Shown here: positions 33,400 through 44,700 of the stretch, piece by piece
How positions within the stretch are numbered: position 1 is the stretch's first letter
Layout of the letters: every line of letters begins with the position of its first letter
DNA from: Hippasteria phrygiana
Taxonomy: Eukaryota > Echinodermata > Asteroidea > Valvatida > Goniasteridae
Length of the DNA stretch: 64,000 bases
Reading direction: 5' to 3'
Assembly (NCBI GenBank): GCA_037893225.1
Contig: JAZGUH010000564.1
Location: forward strand, 1,488,001-1,552,000
Program-made: the position numbers and the translations under genes
Notes under the pieces: model-generated
Databases searched by the model: none
What the model saw: the letters and a program-made list of their open reading frames with translations, nothing else
What the model was told of the DNA's origin: nothing

Positions 33400-34914
33400 A
33401 TGGAGGTATGCAAACATGTATACGTTATATTGTACCTGCTGTGCTTGGTTGTTGGACCATGCGACACGTATTCTCGCCCGAGGGATGATGTTTCAGATTG
33501 TTTTACATTTCCCAAACTTGTGAAAATGAAAGCCAGACGTTTTCATCTTGCACCTGTCATTTACTACGCAAATTCGTGTGCAATTTTCCAACTCCACAGA
33601 TTGTGCGGTGATGTTGAATTGAACCCGGGACCTGCCAGTTTATCTCCAGACCAAAACCGGCAAGATCACGAACTAGCCTGTGACTTACGTCGATATAGTC
33701 CCAGTCAATTATATGAAATTGGAGCAACGTGTACCAAATCCAGGATTTCACAATGTACGTGGAATATTGTTAAACAATTAAAGATTTATTCGCTCAGTTG
33801 TAGACCCACACACAGAGGCAAGAGAGCAGGCCGTCGTAAAACTAAACGGGTAAACTATTATATACCGACTATTATTGATCTCACAAGAGTACAAGTACCC
33901 AGTTTTAGCGTATGCAACCCACGTAACCTTGTTGCTGTACCGAGAGCCAACCAGCGTCCTATATGCATACAAAAACCAACTTTACCGTCATATTTGCTTT
34001 TCAATGCAAGGTCAGCTTACAATAAGCTTGATGAACTTTCAACATTTATTATGGACAATGATGTGGACGTTTGTGCCATCACGGAGACCTGGTTTAAATG
34101 GGACTTGCCACTACATTTAGTTTCTATCCCAGGATACGCAATGTTTGCTAAGTCACGGGAACATAGAGTTGGAGGAGGTGTAACCTTTTATGTGAAGCAT
34201 CAGTTTAATGCCACCCAGGTTACAGATATCTCAATACCAGAGAATCTGGAAATAGCTTGGGTGAAATTGCGCCCTCTACGACTTCCGAGAACAATTGCCT
34301 GTATATTTTGTGCAGTCGTCTATTTTCCTCAACCGGACATGCTAGTGGAAGCGCAAATGACTGAACATATTTTGAGTACTGTTGATTTGCTAACCACCCG
34401 ACACCCTCAAGCAGGATTCGTAATCCTTGGTGATTTTAACCAGATGAACACAGATCCTTTGATTACAGATCAGCAATTTAAACAGATAGTGGACCGCCCG
34501 ACTAGAGGTGATCGTATTCTTGATAAGATTATTACAAATATTAGTGATGATTATGATAATGTTCAGATAGCGCCCCCTGTTGGATTGTCCGACCATAATG
34601 TTGTTTTATGGTTCCCACGGATTCGTCAGACTAGTACAAAGGCCACCCAGCTTCGAATTACACGTCCGATGCAAGATAGCACTATACGTTCATGTGGGAG
34701 ATGGCTCAGTCATTTCGATTGGTCAGTAATTACCAACCTCACGGATATTAATCAAAAATATGATTTGTTTATTCAGACTCTGCAAAAAGCCATTGATGAG
34801 TTTTTCCCAATTCGTAAAACTAAACTTCATCCAACTGATAAACCGTGGATGTCTACTCGAGTCAAAAGCTTGATTCGGTCTCGATCGGTCTCGACAAGCA
34901 GCATTTCATCGTAA
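33400..34914 (+). pseudogene. ORF2 N-terminal half: signal-like leader, 2A motif, APE endonuclease
   Basis: The ATG at 33400 is in good context (AAGATGG). Residues 7-19 (VYVILYLLCLVVG) form a hydrophobic, signal-peptide-like segment. DVELNPGP at 71-78 matches the 2A consensus DxExNPGP, at which ribosomes skip the Gly77-Pro78 bond; 2A motifs are known in APE-type non-LTR elements of echinoderms and others. The endonuclease spans about 197-405, with Asn202, Glu229 (ITETWF), GDFN at 344-347 and SDH at 397-399, so the catalytic residues are present. It nicks target DNA to prime reverse transcription. The frame runs off at a stop at 34912-34914 because TCGGTCTCGA is duplicated in tandem at about 34877-34896. 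With one copy fewer, the RT frame would be continuous. Confidence 0.88.
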
Positions 34915-34918
34915 TGAT

Positions 34919-36661
34919 ATGACAGCGTGGAGACGATTGAAAAACATGGTCATAGTTGCAATAGCCACAGCTAAGAAGCAGTTCTATGCTTTACGTGTCC
35001 AAAGACTTAAACAAAGTAATCCATCAGCATGGTTTCGCCAAATACGAAGCATTACTGGTGATCGAAAACAACGTCATCCGATTAATATTCCTGGAATTAG
35101 TCCTTGTGACGAGTTCGCAATTGCATCAAATATTAATAATCGTTTTTTGTCAGTAGCTGAGGATTTGGAACCAATCGACATGAATAAGCTACCTGCATAC
35201 TTACCAACGGAAATACCTTGTCCAATTTTAGCACCGTGGACTGTTCATAAGGCTTTGACGGGAATCCGTTTAACATGCTCTGGTGGTCCTGATAACATAA
35301 CTGCCCGTTTCATTCGGGAATATTCCATCGAACTGGCAACGCCACTCACTGATATAATTAATTTATCATTTCAACAAGGAAGAGTTCCGAATGACTGGAA
35401 AAAAGCTATTGTGATCCCTGTTCCGAAGACTAATCCCCCTTCAGTTGAGAAATTGAGACCAATTTCTCTTACCAATCATTTTGCAAAGATTGCGGAAGGT
35501 TTTATTGCACAATGGGTATTACAAGATATCGCACCAAAATTGGATCCATGTCAATTTGGTAACAGAAAATTCCTATCTACAAATCACTATTTAATAAATA
35601 TGTTACATTTGTTGTATGAACATGGGGATAAACCGAAATCCACTTCTACTGTAATTGTTACCGACTTTGCCAAAGCATTTGATAGAATTGATCATACCCT
35701 GGCTATCACAAAACTCATTGACTTGGATGTTCGCCTCTCTATTATCCCTTGGATTATTGATTTTTTGAGTGCTCGCCAACAATGTGTTCGATACCATTCA
35801 ACATGTTCTGATTGGTCGACTTTATATTCAGGTGTTCCACAAGGAACTAAATTAGGCCCAATTATATTTTTAGCGATGATTAATGATGTTAAGCTTGATG
35901 GTAATAATATTTCTACTTATAAATACGTTGATGATCTGTCAATAGTAGAATGCAGAAATTTCTCACAACCGTCAAATATTCAAAATTCAATAGACAGTCT
36001 TGTTGGATGGTGCGACCAAAATCTAATGAAACTTAATCCATCCAAATGCCTCCACATGAATGTTAGTTTTTTGCGAAATCCACCCATTTGTCAAACATTT
36101 TCTATTGGTGCTCATAACCTTGTAACAGTGACTCAAATGAAAGTGTTAGGAGTAATTATTCAAAATGATTTGAAGTGGGATAGAAATGTTGATAACATAG
36201 TTAAACGGGCTAATAGTAAGATTCACATGTTACGTGTGCTTAAATGTCACGGTCTTCCATCTCATGACCTTATGACGATTTATACATGTTTTATCAGACC
36301 AATTACTGAATACGCTGCTCCAGTGTGGAATGGGGCACTGACTAAACAACAGATAACTCATATTGAACGAGTACAGAAGAGATCCCTTAAAATAATATTG
36401 GGGTCAAATTATACAACTTACGATGATGTTTTAACTAATTGTAATTTACAATCTTTAACTGATCGAAGAAAATCGTTGTGTGTGGCTTTTTATAAAAAAA
36501 CATCAGAGAGAACAAATCAATTTAAACAGTTCATTCCACCCAAAAATAATACTAGGGTCTTAAGAAACAACTTAAAAATTCCCGAAATCCGATGTAAAAC
36601 AAAACGAATGCAGGACAGTGCAATACCATACTTAATTAAATTACACAACATGGAGCAATAA
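34919..36661 (+). pseudogene. ORF2 C-terminal half: reverse transcriptase
   Basis: The open frame of 580 codons holds a full RT domain. Landmarks from the ATG at 34919 are RPISLTNHFAKI, VTDFAKAFDR with the motif A Asp at 249, GVPQGTKLGP from 305 and the catalytic YVDD at 336-339, followed by the thumb and a Cys-poor C-terminus ending at 36659-36661. The same frame is open upstream of the ATG across QAAFHRND, joining the connector that normally links endonuclease and RT. Hence this ATG is not a natural start; the piece is the second half of a single ORF2. YVDD rather than FADD and GTKLGP point to the L2/CR1/Daphne side of the Jockey superfamily, but the clade is uncertain. Confidence 0.9.
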
Positions 36662-36822
36662 TGTGGTTTAAATAATAATATATAATATTGTGTTTCGTAC
36701 TGTGCCTTTTTTAATAGTTTAATTTATCTTTAATTGTAATTTTTATTATGTAAATCCATTATAATTCAGTTTTAACTGTGAGAATGGATCAATAAACCAA
36801 TATGAAATGAAATGAAATAACT

Positions 36823-36969
36823 AATGGATACAGATATTGGCTAATAAACATGAACAATTTATGCTTACACTTCCAACACCGACCAATTACAATCCACTGG
36901 GCCTGATGACTGGTATTTTAAAGAAATTTCAATATTTGGCTTTTGTTTTTGTTGATAGGCCTATTGTAA
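36823..36969. repeat. Copy A, second part of the tandem duplicated segment
   Basis: It matches 54351-54498 with one single-base indel (TTTTAAAG against TTTTGAAAG) and a substitution. It ends with GTAA (36966-36969), the target duplication of the gypsy element, which recurs at 51840-51843. Confidence 0.93.
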
Positions 36970-37524
36970 TGTAGTATAATTAGTTTAATTCTTGCGAATT
37001 AGGGTTCCTGGGGTCTCTGGAAGAAGACACAGCTGATGCATCCACTGTTTTGATTCTGATCAATGTTTTATTCGAAGACAGACAGATTAACAATTTATGC
37101 TGATTGGAGTACGATTGAACAAGATTAGATTCCGATTAGTCAGGCATCGTTGTGATTAGAAGATTACCCCCCAATCATTCCGGGCTAGGTGTACATCCCA
37201 CAGGCACACTACTCGGACGCCATGCTGCTTGAGCTCGTCCCTTGTGTAATCCTCAGAAACATCTAACACAAAGTCTCCTGCCTTTCTTAATGCATGTCCC
37301 CCAAAACGACAACTTGTCCACACGCCCCAATGTGAGACGCACTCTCGCTGTCTCAAAATGTATCAATTTGGTTTGACCCGGGGTCACGCGCTTCCAGCGC
37401 CCCAGATACAGTTGCTATATTTAGTTCACCACCAAAGCAATGTATGTGGCTATAGTGTAGTAGCGCCCTCTTGTGACTCAAAATGGGATGTACAATATTA
37501 ACAACAAAAAGTCATACCCCTACA
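36970..37524 (-). repeat. Gypsy 3' LTR, 555 bp
   Basis: On the minus strand the LTR begins TGTAGGGGTATGAC and ends ATTATACTACA, with a 5-bp inverted terminus. It is preceded on that strand by a polypurine tract (TAGGGGAGGA). It differs from the 5' LTR at 51276-51839 by about three substitutions and four indels. Confidence 0.92.
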
Positions 37525-37689
37525 TCCTCCCCTACTTAAACGACCTGCACCTGAAGATCGCAGAAATAACTGTACGCTTATAATTACAGGGTTTTACACT
37601 GATAACAGTCCAACTATTACAATCAATAAATTCACAGCAAAGTTGGTTTCAATAAATCATTAACGTGTACATGGAATAATGTGTAATTC

Positions 37690-38277
37690 TTAACACCAGA
37701 ATCTATAATCAAAAAACTTAACAAGCTGTTTCAAGGTTCTCTCATATTTAACAGTTCCCAGCTCGTTCAGATGAACTCCATCTAAGCTATACTTATTATG
37801 TTTAAGCCCCCGATGCTCCCAGACCCACCATGAATCTTCAAGGAATGTACCCTCCATTAATAAGTTGTTGAATTCCTCTGCTCTGCTATTAAACTCCTCT
37901 AAGGAAACCTGACCTTTCCTCATGTTACCTGTTCTAGGTAAGACCGGCAGAGACACAATTACCTCGGGATTAATATCCCATGTTGATAACCCGTGTACCC
38001 AACCATTGTAAACCGAATACAACTTACTCGGAGTCATTTCTCTGGAGCACAAATCATTAGTACCCATATCCATATCCAGTATCAGAACTGAGGGCTTAGC
38101 CTCTCTCAACAAATGAAAGTATCGCTCAGGTTTTGCCTGAAGTCTTGAAAAGGTGAGACCTCCTTCTCCCAAACACTTAATTGGAATGGTACTACTTCCT
38201 AAATCTATATTTACAAACGAACCATGCTTGTTCTTCAAACGTTTGACATAACTGTGTCCAAACAATACAAAATGCAT
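37690..38277 (-). CDS. SGNH/GDSL-hydrolase-like ORF of the gypsy element, 195 aa
   Basis: It starts at an ATG (38277) and reads to a stop without damage. All four SGNH blocks can be placed: FGHSYV with Ser9 (GHS instead of the usual GDS), Gly near 39-40, GTND at 72-75 with Asn74, and DGVHL at 166-170 with Asp166 and His169. Families with this fold are esterases or acyl hydrolases; the substrate here is unknown. It lies after integrase and before the 3' LTR, where errantiviruses keep env. Esterase-type domains are known in ORF1 of some CR1/L2 non-LTR elements, but function in a gypsy element is inference. It is intact while gag and pol are broken, which may simply reflect its small size. Expression would need a spliced or subgenomic RNA. 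Confidence 0.75.
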   Translation of the reverse strand: MHFVLFGHSYVKRLKNKHGSFVNIDLGSSTIPIKCLGEGGLTFSRLQAKPERYFHLLREAKPSVLILDMDMGTNDLCSREMTPSKLYSVYNGWVHGLSTWDINPEVIVSLPVLPRTGNMRKGQVSLEEFNSRAEEFNNLLMEGTFLEDSWWVWEHRGLKHNKYSLDGVHLNELGTVKYERTLKQLVKFFDYRFWC

Positions 38278-38492
38278 AAGAAACTCTTACATATAACAGT
38301 GGAGTACACAACATTGCCCATTGATTATACCCATTAATTAAACTAGAATTCTGTCTGGTGGTGGTTTGAGACGCTGTGGTGCTATCCAGCTGGGGCTGCT
38401 GTAGGGAAGCTGGATACCCCAGACCTTCCAAACAGTCAGCTACACCAACCTTCGGCCAACCACGGGGCGCTCAAAACCAACCCTAGGCATTC

Positions 38493-41087
38493 TCAGCGCA
38501 CCGCTGACCTGGGAAAATGAAATAGATTGCTATGTCTGCCACGGGTACTTCTCTTGGATTTCCAAGTGGGTTTTACATTTCTACCAGGCCCCGTGACCCC
38601 CATAGCAGTCTCCCCTACTTTATGTTGGTCAACCGGTCTGGAAACCAACCCCGGAGTCTGCTCTGCAGCATTATCGTGGGTCTCAATAAAATCCCAATCA
38701 GAGTCATCTGACTCAGATCCACTATGTATGCTAGACTCCCCAAATTCTGGAGGACAAACCCTCAACAATTTCCTGTGAACGGTCTTTTGGTCCCCTCCCA
38801 ACAATGGTCGGATGCGATAAACATCCCCATGGTCATTAACACCAACAACTACGTAGGAATTGCTCTCATATGCATTCGCTAATTTGTGTCGACCTCGAAA
38901 TGCACACCTCCTAAGCAAAACTTGTGAACCAATGCTAATTGGTTCAGCATTTGCTTTTGCATCATAAGCGGCTTTGTTGCGGCTACATGTCTTAGCCACT
39001 CTATCACTCACTAGTTACTTAGCCCTATCAACCAACTCTGATTGCTCTTTCACAAAGTCTTTCCCCCAATCACTATCTGTTTTCCCCAGCATTTGATCTA
39101 TTGGAATTAATGGCTCTCTCCCAAACATGAGAGTAAAGGGTGCAACCCCAGTTACACAGTGCGGCGTGGCATTGTACACAAACACCAAGTGAGCCAACAA
39201 GTCGGGCCACTTGCGTCTATCTCGTTCACTAAGAGATTTGATTAAACCGAACAATGTCCTATTAAATCGCTCTGCTTGTGAGTTTCCCTCAGGATGGTAA
39301 GGGGTTGTTCTGGATTTAGTTATGCCGTACAAAGCACAGAGTTCCCTGATAACCTCACCCTCGAAATTCCTACCTTGATCACTATGTATTCCACTTGGGA
39401 TCCCAAACCGAGTGAACCAATGTTGCATAAGGGCTTTTGCTACAGTGACAGCAAGTTGATCTGTACAGGGCACTGCCTGTACAAATTTTGTATACACATC
39501 TGTGATAACAAAAACATCTTCAAAGCCACCTTTCCCTTTGTCAACTTTCACAAAATCAATCGCAACTACTTCTAGTGGTCTGAACGCGAGCAAGTGACGC
39601 ATAGGCGTCCTGGGTTTAGGTTCCGCGGCCTTAGCGGTTACACACTGCCCACACTGACCAATATAACGGCGTACCATGGTGGCCATGTTGGGCCAATATA
39701 CTCGCCTCCTTAAGAGCGCACAAGTTCTGGTAACACCCTGGTGCCCCCATCCATCATGACAACTTTGCATCACCCGAAGAATGAGACACTTTGGCAGTAA
39801 AATCTGAAACAACTCTCCATGCAATGGATCATTGACCTGACGGCAGAGTACTCCATCCCGTTCCACAAAACGTGGCCACTGCCACACCCATGCTTTCAGC
39901 TCTGGTGACCCACTATCTGAATTTGTTACTGGTTCCCCTGGACGCCATCCAGCCTCCCAACGCTTCCAGACAATCCCCAACTCCGGGTCCTCCTTTTGCA
40001 TTGCTAGCAACTGGACCCCGGACATCGATGGAAACACACTAGGCTGGTTTGCGCCAACAGAGTGCTCCCCTGGAATGGATTCACGAACGGTAGTCCGTGA
40101 GACATCTGCCCGAATTGGAACTACACTGGAATGAACCATCGACTGGAATACTCGTTCAACCTCACTGGATGAACAATAACAATGACCAGGATACCGGCTA
40201 AGAGCGTCAGCACACTTGTTGCTAACCCCTGACCTAAACCTAACATCAAAGTTAAATGCGGCTAGCTGGGCCACCCATCTCATTTCACATGCCCCTAGCT
40301 TAGCTGTCTCTAAGTGTGCAAGTGGGTTATGATCCGTGAAAACTGTGAACGGAAGCCCTACAAGATAATCACGAAATTTATCAACGACCGCCCACTTTAA
40401 CGCCAGAAGCTCTAATTTAAATGAACTGTAATCCGGATAATTTCGTTCAGCACCCCTAAGCCCCCTACTGGCATAAGATACTGGATGCCGCTTTCCTTTC
40501 TTATCTTCCTGTGCAAGACATGCCCCTAACCCCTTCAATGAGGCATGTACTTCCAGTATAAATGGCTTAGTGAAATCTGGATAACACAACACCGGAGCCT
40601 CCGTGAGCGCCTGTTTCAACCTGTCGAATGCATTTTCAGCTTCCGCTGTCCACTCGAAGCTCCTTTGATTAGCTCCAGGCCTTCCTTTACCCAATAGAGG
40701 TAACAACTCATGCAAAGGTGCTGCAATCTTCGAGAACCCGGGGATAAAACGCCTATAGTACCCTGCTAGACCAAGAAAGGACCTCAAGTCTCCAGGCTTG
40801 GTCGGAATTGGCCAGTCCTTAACCCTCTGAACCTTGTCTGCATCGACAGAAACACCATCAGAGCTCACAATATGACCCAAGTACAATAACCGTTTCCGGA
40901 AGAACTGGCATTTCTCCCCTTTCACTTTCAATCCGAAGTCAGCAATCCTAGTAAACACCTTATCCAGCCTACTAATGTGTTCTTCAGTATCACCTGAGAA
41001 AACAAGGATATCATCCAAATAGATTAGAAGTTCGGTGAGATTCATATCCCCTAAACACATCTCCATTGTGCGCTGAAAAGTGCCCGG
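38493..41087 (-). pseudogene. Gypsy pol, RT C-terminal part, RNase H and integrase
   Basis: Reading from the BEL junction at 41087, the frame continues the interrupted RT (TFQRTMEMCLG), then the catalytic LIYLDDILVFS. RNase H follows (PFILEVHASLKGLGACL, then FTDHNPL). Integrase has a zinc-binding HHCC region (CHDGWGHQGV ... CGQC) and a DDE core (VAIDFVKV, GIHSDQGRNF, EGNSQAERFNR). A TAA at 39015-39017 stops the frame after LVDRAK; the same frame reopens immediately and runs to 38493 as the integrase C-terminal tail (SIGSQVLLRRCAF). No chromodomain is evident. The RNase H position usually held by Asp reads His in EVHAS, another likely defect. Broken at least by the BEL insertion and this stop. 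Confidence 0.9.
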
Positions 41088-41728
41088 TGTAATGCCAGAA
41101 TGCTATGTGTGTCTTTTATTCAAGATTTTTGATTTGCGCTTGTTCTCGACACAAGAGGGCGCTGTTGTTCTCCGCCGGTAGAAGTCAGTTATATAAAAAC
41201 ACATACGTTCAGTCAGCGTCATGTCACATGTTTGTCGGAAATTTGTTTTCCAAAGGACAATCCAAAGTCGTAAGTTTTGATGATTAATATGGTTTAAGGT
41301 TTCCCCCAAACTTTGTTGAATAGTAATTAAGTGGGATAATGCCTTGGTTTAATGTTCATTTATAAAGGGGAGTTTTGTGTATGTGAAACTAAGAGACACA
41401 TTGGAAATTATGTATGAACGTTACAAGCATGCATGAGGCCCATATTACATGAACATGAATTGTATGCATTTATTCGCATATATAATGTACTCGGGACTCT
41501 TACACCATCATGGGGAAATAATGACACAACTATACCAGGCTTTATGACTGACAAGAGACAACATGTACACCTTATTATTACACATGCTGTTCCATTATTT
41601 AATAAGTGATTCTGATACATATCTGTTGTTCTTTGTTTCTTTATGTAGATTAAACCGTGTTCATGATTAAGTGGATAACTATTGTCATCCGTCGTCAAGT
41701 TCATTGGAGCTTTCAAGTGTCGTTCACA
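41088..41728 (+). repeat. BEL 5' LTR, 641 bp
   Basis: It begins TGTAATGCCAGAATGC and ends GTGTCGTTCACA (TG...CA). By eye it differs from the 3' LTR by one T in a homopolymer and one substitution (GGACAATCC against GGACAACCC). It is preceded by CCCGG (41083-41087), the target duplication. Confidence 0.93.
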
Positions 41729-41768
41729 TGAGTTTAATGACTGGGTTTTAAGATCTACAAAGGCAAGA

Positions 41769-44700
41769 ATGTCACGTCAGGGTGAAATGCGTTTAGAGCA
41801 GCAGGGGTCTGCAACAACAGATAAGAACACTGGTCATCAGGAAGGAGACATTCTTCCAGAAGACTCCGTCAGTCAATGCTGGTCGAAGGCCAGTAGTACA
41901 GCAAGATCAGTGGCCAGTGCAAGAGTAAAAGCAGCTGCTAAAAAGGCTGCTTTAGAAGCAGAACAAGCAGCTCTGCATCAGCTGCAAGCCCTTGAAGTGG
42001 AAGAACTAAAGGTTCGCCAAAGAAAGACACAGTTGGCCATGAAAACAAAGTTGGCAATGGCACAGGCTGAGGAGGCCGTGTATGCACTTAACGACAGCAA
42101 CGAACATTCCACTGCCTTATCTGCACAGACATCAGATGAGAGTGAAGAGCAAGTTTCGGCACACCAACCGCTGAGCACATCTGTAGTGGATACGTCTCCA
42201 GCATGTCAAGCTACAGAGTTGGACATGGCGAAAGAGCCAGTGATGATGCCAGACACCGGGGCAACAGATCATCCAAACAAGACACCGGACACGGACAACA
42301 CAGTCGTTCGAGTCAAGACGACGGAGGCGGCCATTGGCAGCAAGGAAAATACTGCATCAATTCTGGAGTTGGTGCATCAAGGTCAAATACAACAAGAGCG
42401 TCTGCTTGAGGTCATACAGTTGCCTAAAACAGAACCTTTTACATTTGATGGTGACCCTTTACAGTATTGGGTATTCATTCGAGCATTCGACAACAGTGTG
42501 GACAAGTCCAATTTGGAGGACACAGCTAAGTTGATTCGGTTGTTACAGTACTGTACTGGTAGAGCAAAGAAAGTCATACAATGTTGTTCTGTAATGCAGC
42601 CTAGTGAAGGATATAAGAAGGCTAAGGCCTTGCTTAAGGAAAGGTTTGGCAACAATTACACAATTGCTGAAGCTTGGGTGAGCAAGGTTACTGAGGGTAC
42701 TAGTATTGGCCCATATGACAAGAAAGCACTCAGAGAATATGCAGATGACCTGAAAACCTGCAAGGAAACCCTTAGTGGCATGGGGTATATTCAGGAAATA
42801 AATACACAGAAAGTGTTGGTTAGTTTGGTTGAGAAATTGCCAAATTACCTCCGTAACCGATGGGTCAAACAGGTCAGGGTAATCAGAAAGAAAAAGGATA
42901 GGTCACCCCAAATAGGGGATTTGGTAGAATTTGTAGAAGATGCAGCAGATGAAGTTAATGATCCTGTGTATGGTGCCTTGAGTAAACCAAAGGACAGACT
43001 TGTAAGCAGGAATGTTCCAAGGTCTCCTGTAAGTCGGTATAGCAAAGGAAATTACACTATGATGACAAATGCCAAACCTACAGGTAACATGACATGTATA
43101 TTGTGTAATGGTAGTCACACCTTGTTTGGGTGTTCAGAATTTAAGGGTAAAAGACCACAAGAAAGGTTTGAATTTGCTAAGTCAACAAAACTGTGCTATA
43201 ACTGTTTGAGACCTGGGCATATGTCAAATGCATGTACATTAAACCGAGTGTGCTCTGTTGCAGGGTGTGGAAGAAAACACACTAAGTTCTTGCATCAGAT
43301 AAAGACCATTCCAGATGATCTGCTAACCCCAAGAAGTGAGGTTACGATGGTACCAGCAGAACCAGCAGCGACAGTGCAGAGTGGTTTTACAGAGACAGAG
43401 GTTGACATGAGCTGTAATGTCACAGGGGTCGGCACATTCAGAGTTGCGTTGCCCATTGTTCCAGTGACGGTCAAGGCTATGGATGGTGGTGTTTGTGTTG
43501 ACACATATGCACTCCTGGACAGCGGGTCAACAAGTACTTTCTGCACAGAAGAGTTGGCAAAGCAACTGAAACTTAGCGGTGAAGGGCAACTATTGTCTCT
43601 TACTACATTGGCAGAGGAGAATGTGCAGACACAGACAACTGTTGTCAGTCTGACTGTTAGTGGTATCGGCCGTGGACAAACAGTTGACCTACCTTTGGTG
43701 TATACAAGACAAGAGCTTCCAATTCATAAAGCTAACTTGGCAAGACGAGAGGACATTGAGAAGTGGCCTCACCTTCAGGGTATCAAGCTGCTGCAAGTCG
43801 ACAAGGGACAAGTAAACCTGTTGATCGGGCAAGACGTACCTGAGGCACTTATGCCATTAGAAGTCAGGAAGGGAGAGAAGAACGCCCCTTACGCAACCAG
43901 AACAGAGCTTGGGTGGTCATTGAACGGGCCACTGGGAAGCGTGAGCAAGCACTTTGCTGCCTCAAACTTCATTGCAGCTGACAACGCCTTGGAAAGTCAA
44001 CTGAAGATGTTCTGGAGGTTGGACACAACTGAATCGCTCCATGATGACACCAAGGGAATGTCAGTAATGGACAAGAAAGCTGTTGCGATATGGGATGAAG
44101 GTGTTCGTCTCATCAACGGACATTACGAGCTGCCAATCCCATTTAAGAGTCGTCCACCAGATTTGGTCGATAATCGCACCATTGCGGAACATCGCCTTTT
44201 TTCGTTGGGCAAGCGGCTGCAGCGAGACACGCTACTGCATTCTCAGTACACAGAAGGCATGAAGGATCTCGTCAGTAAAGGATATGCTGAAAGGGTACCA
44301 GAAGAAGTTCCCCCTTCAGACAGACTCGTGTGGTATCTTCCTCATCATCCAGTATACCATCCGTATAAACCTGACAAAGTGCGCATAGTATTTGACTGTG
44401 CGTCATTGCATTGTGGAACTTCTCTTAATGATCAGGTACTGAGTGGACCAGATCTCACCAACAAGTTACTGGGAGTTCTCTTGAGGTTCAGGCAAGAGAC
44501 AGTCGCACTTATGGCTGATATTCAAGCCATGTTTCATCAGGTTAGAGTTTTTCCTGAAGATCGAGATGTATTAAGATATCTGTGGTGGTCCGATGGTGAC
44601 AGTTCTCAACGACCAAGTGTGTACAGGATGACTGCACACCCCTTTGGTGGTACATGGAGTCCAAGTTGTTGTACCTTTGCTCTGCAGCGCACAGCTAAGG

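Larger units (their letters stand above)
33170..36816 (+). mobile_element. Full-length non-LTR retrotransposon (CR1/L2 group), 3647 bp
   Basis: Boundaries are exact because the empty site exists at 54345-54350: ATAACT is duplicated at 33164-33169 and 36817-36822. The element has a 230-bp 5' UTR, an N-terminal region with a 2A motif, APE-type endonuclease, reverse transcriptase, and a short 3' UTR with AATAAA-like sequence and a terminal (ATGAA)n tail. Being complete at the 5' end is unusual for non-LTR copies. The only clear defect is a 10-bp tandem duplication between endonuclease and RT. Confidence 0.93.

Noticed and set aside
41408..41716. 102-codon minus-strand frame, identical at 47633-47941
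   Set aside because: It lies wholly inside both BEL LTRs; the repetition is LTR identity, not a gene.
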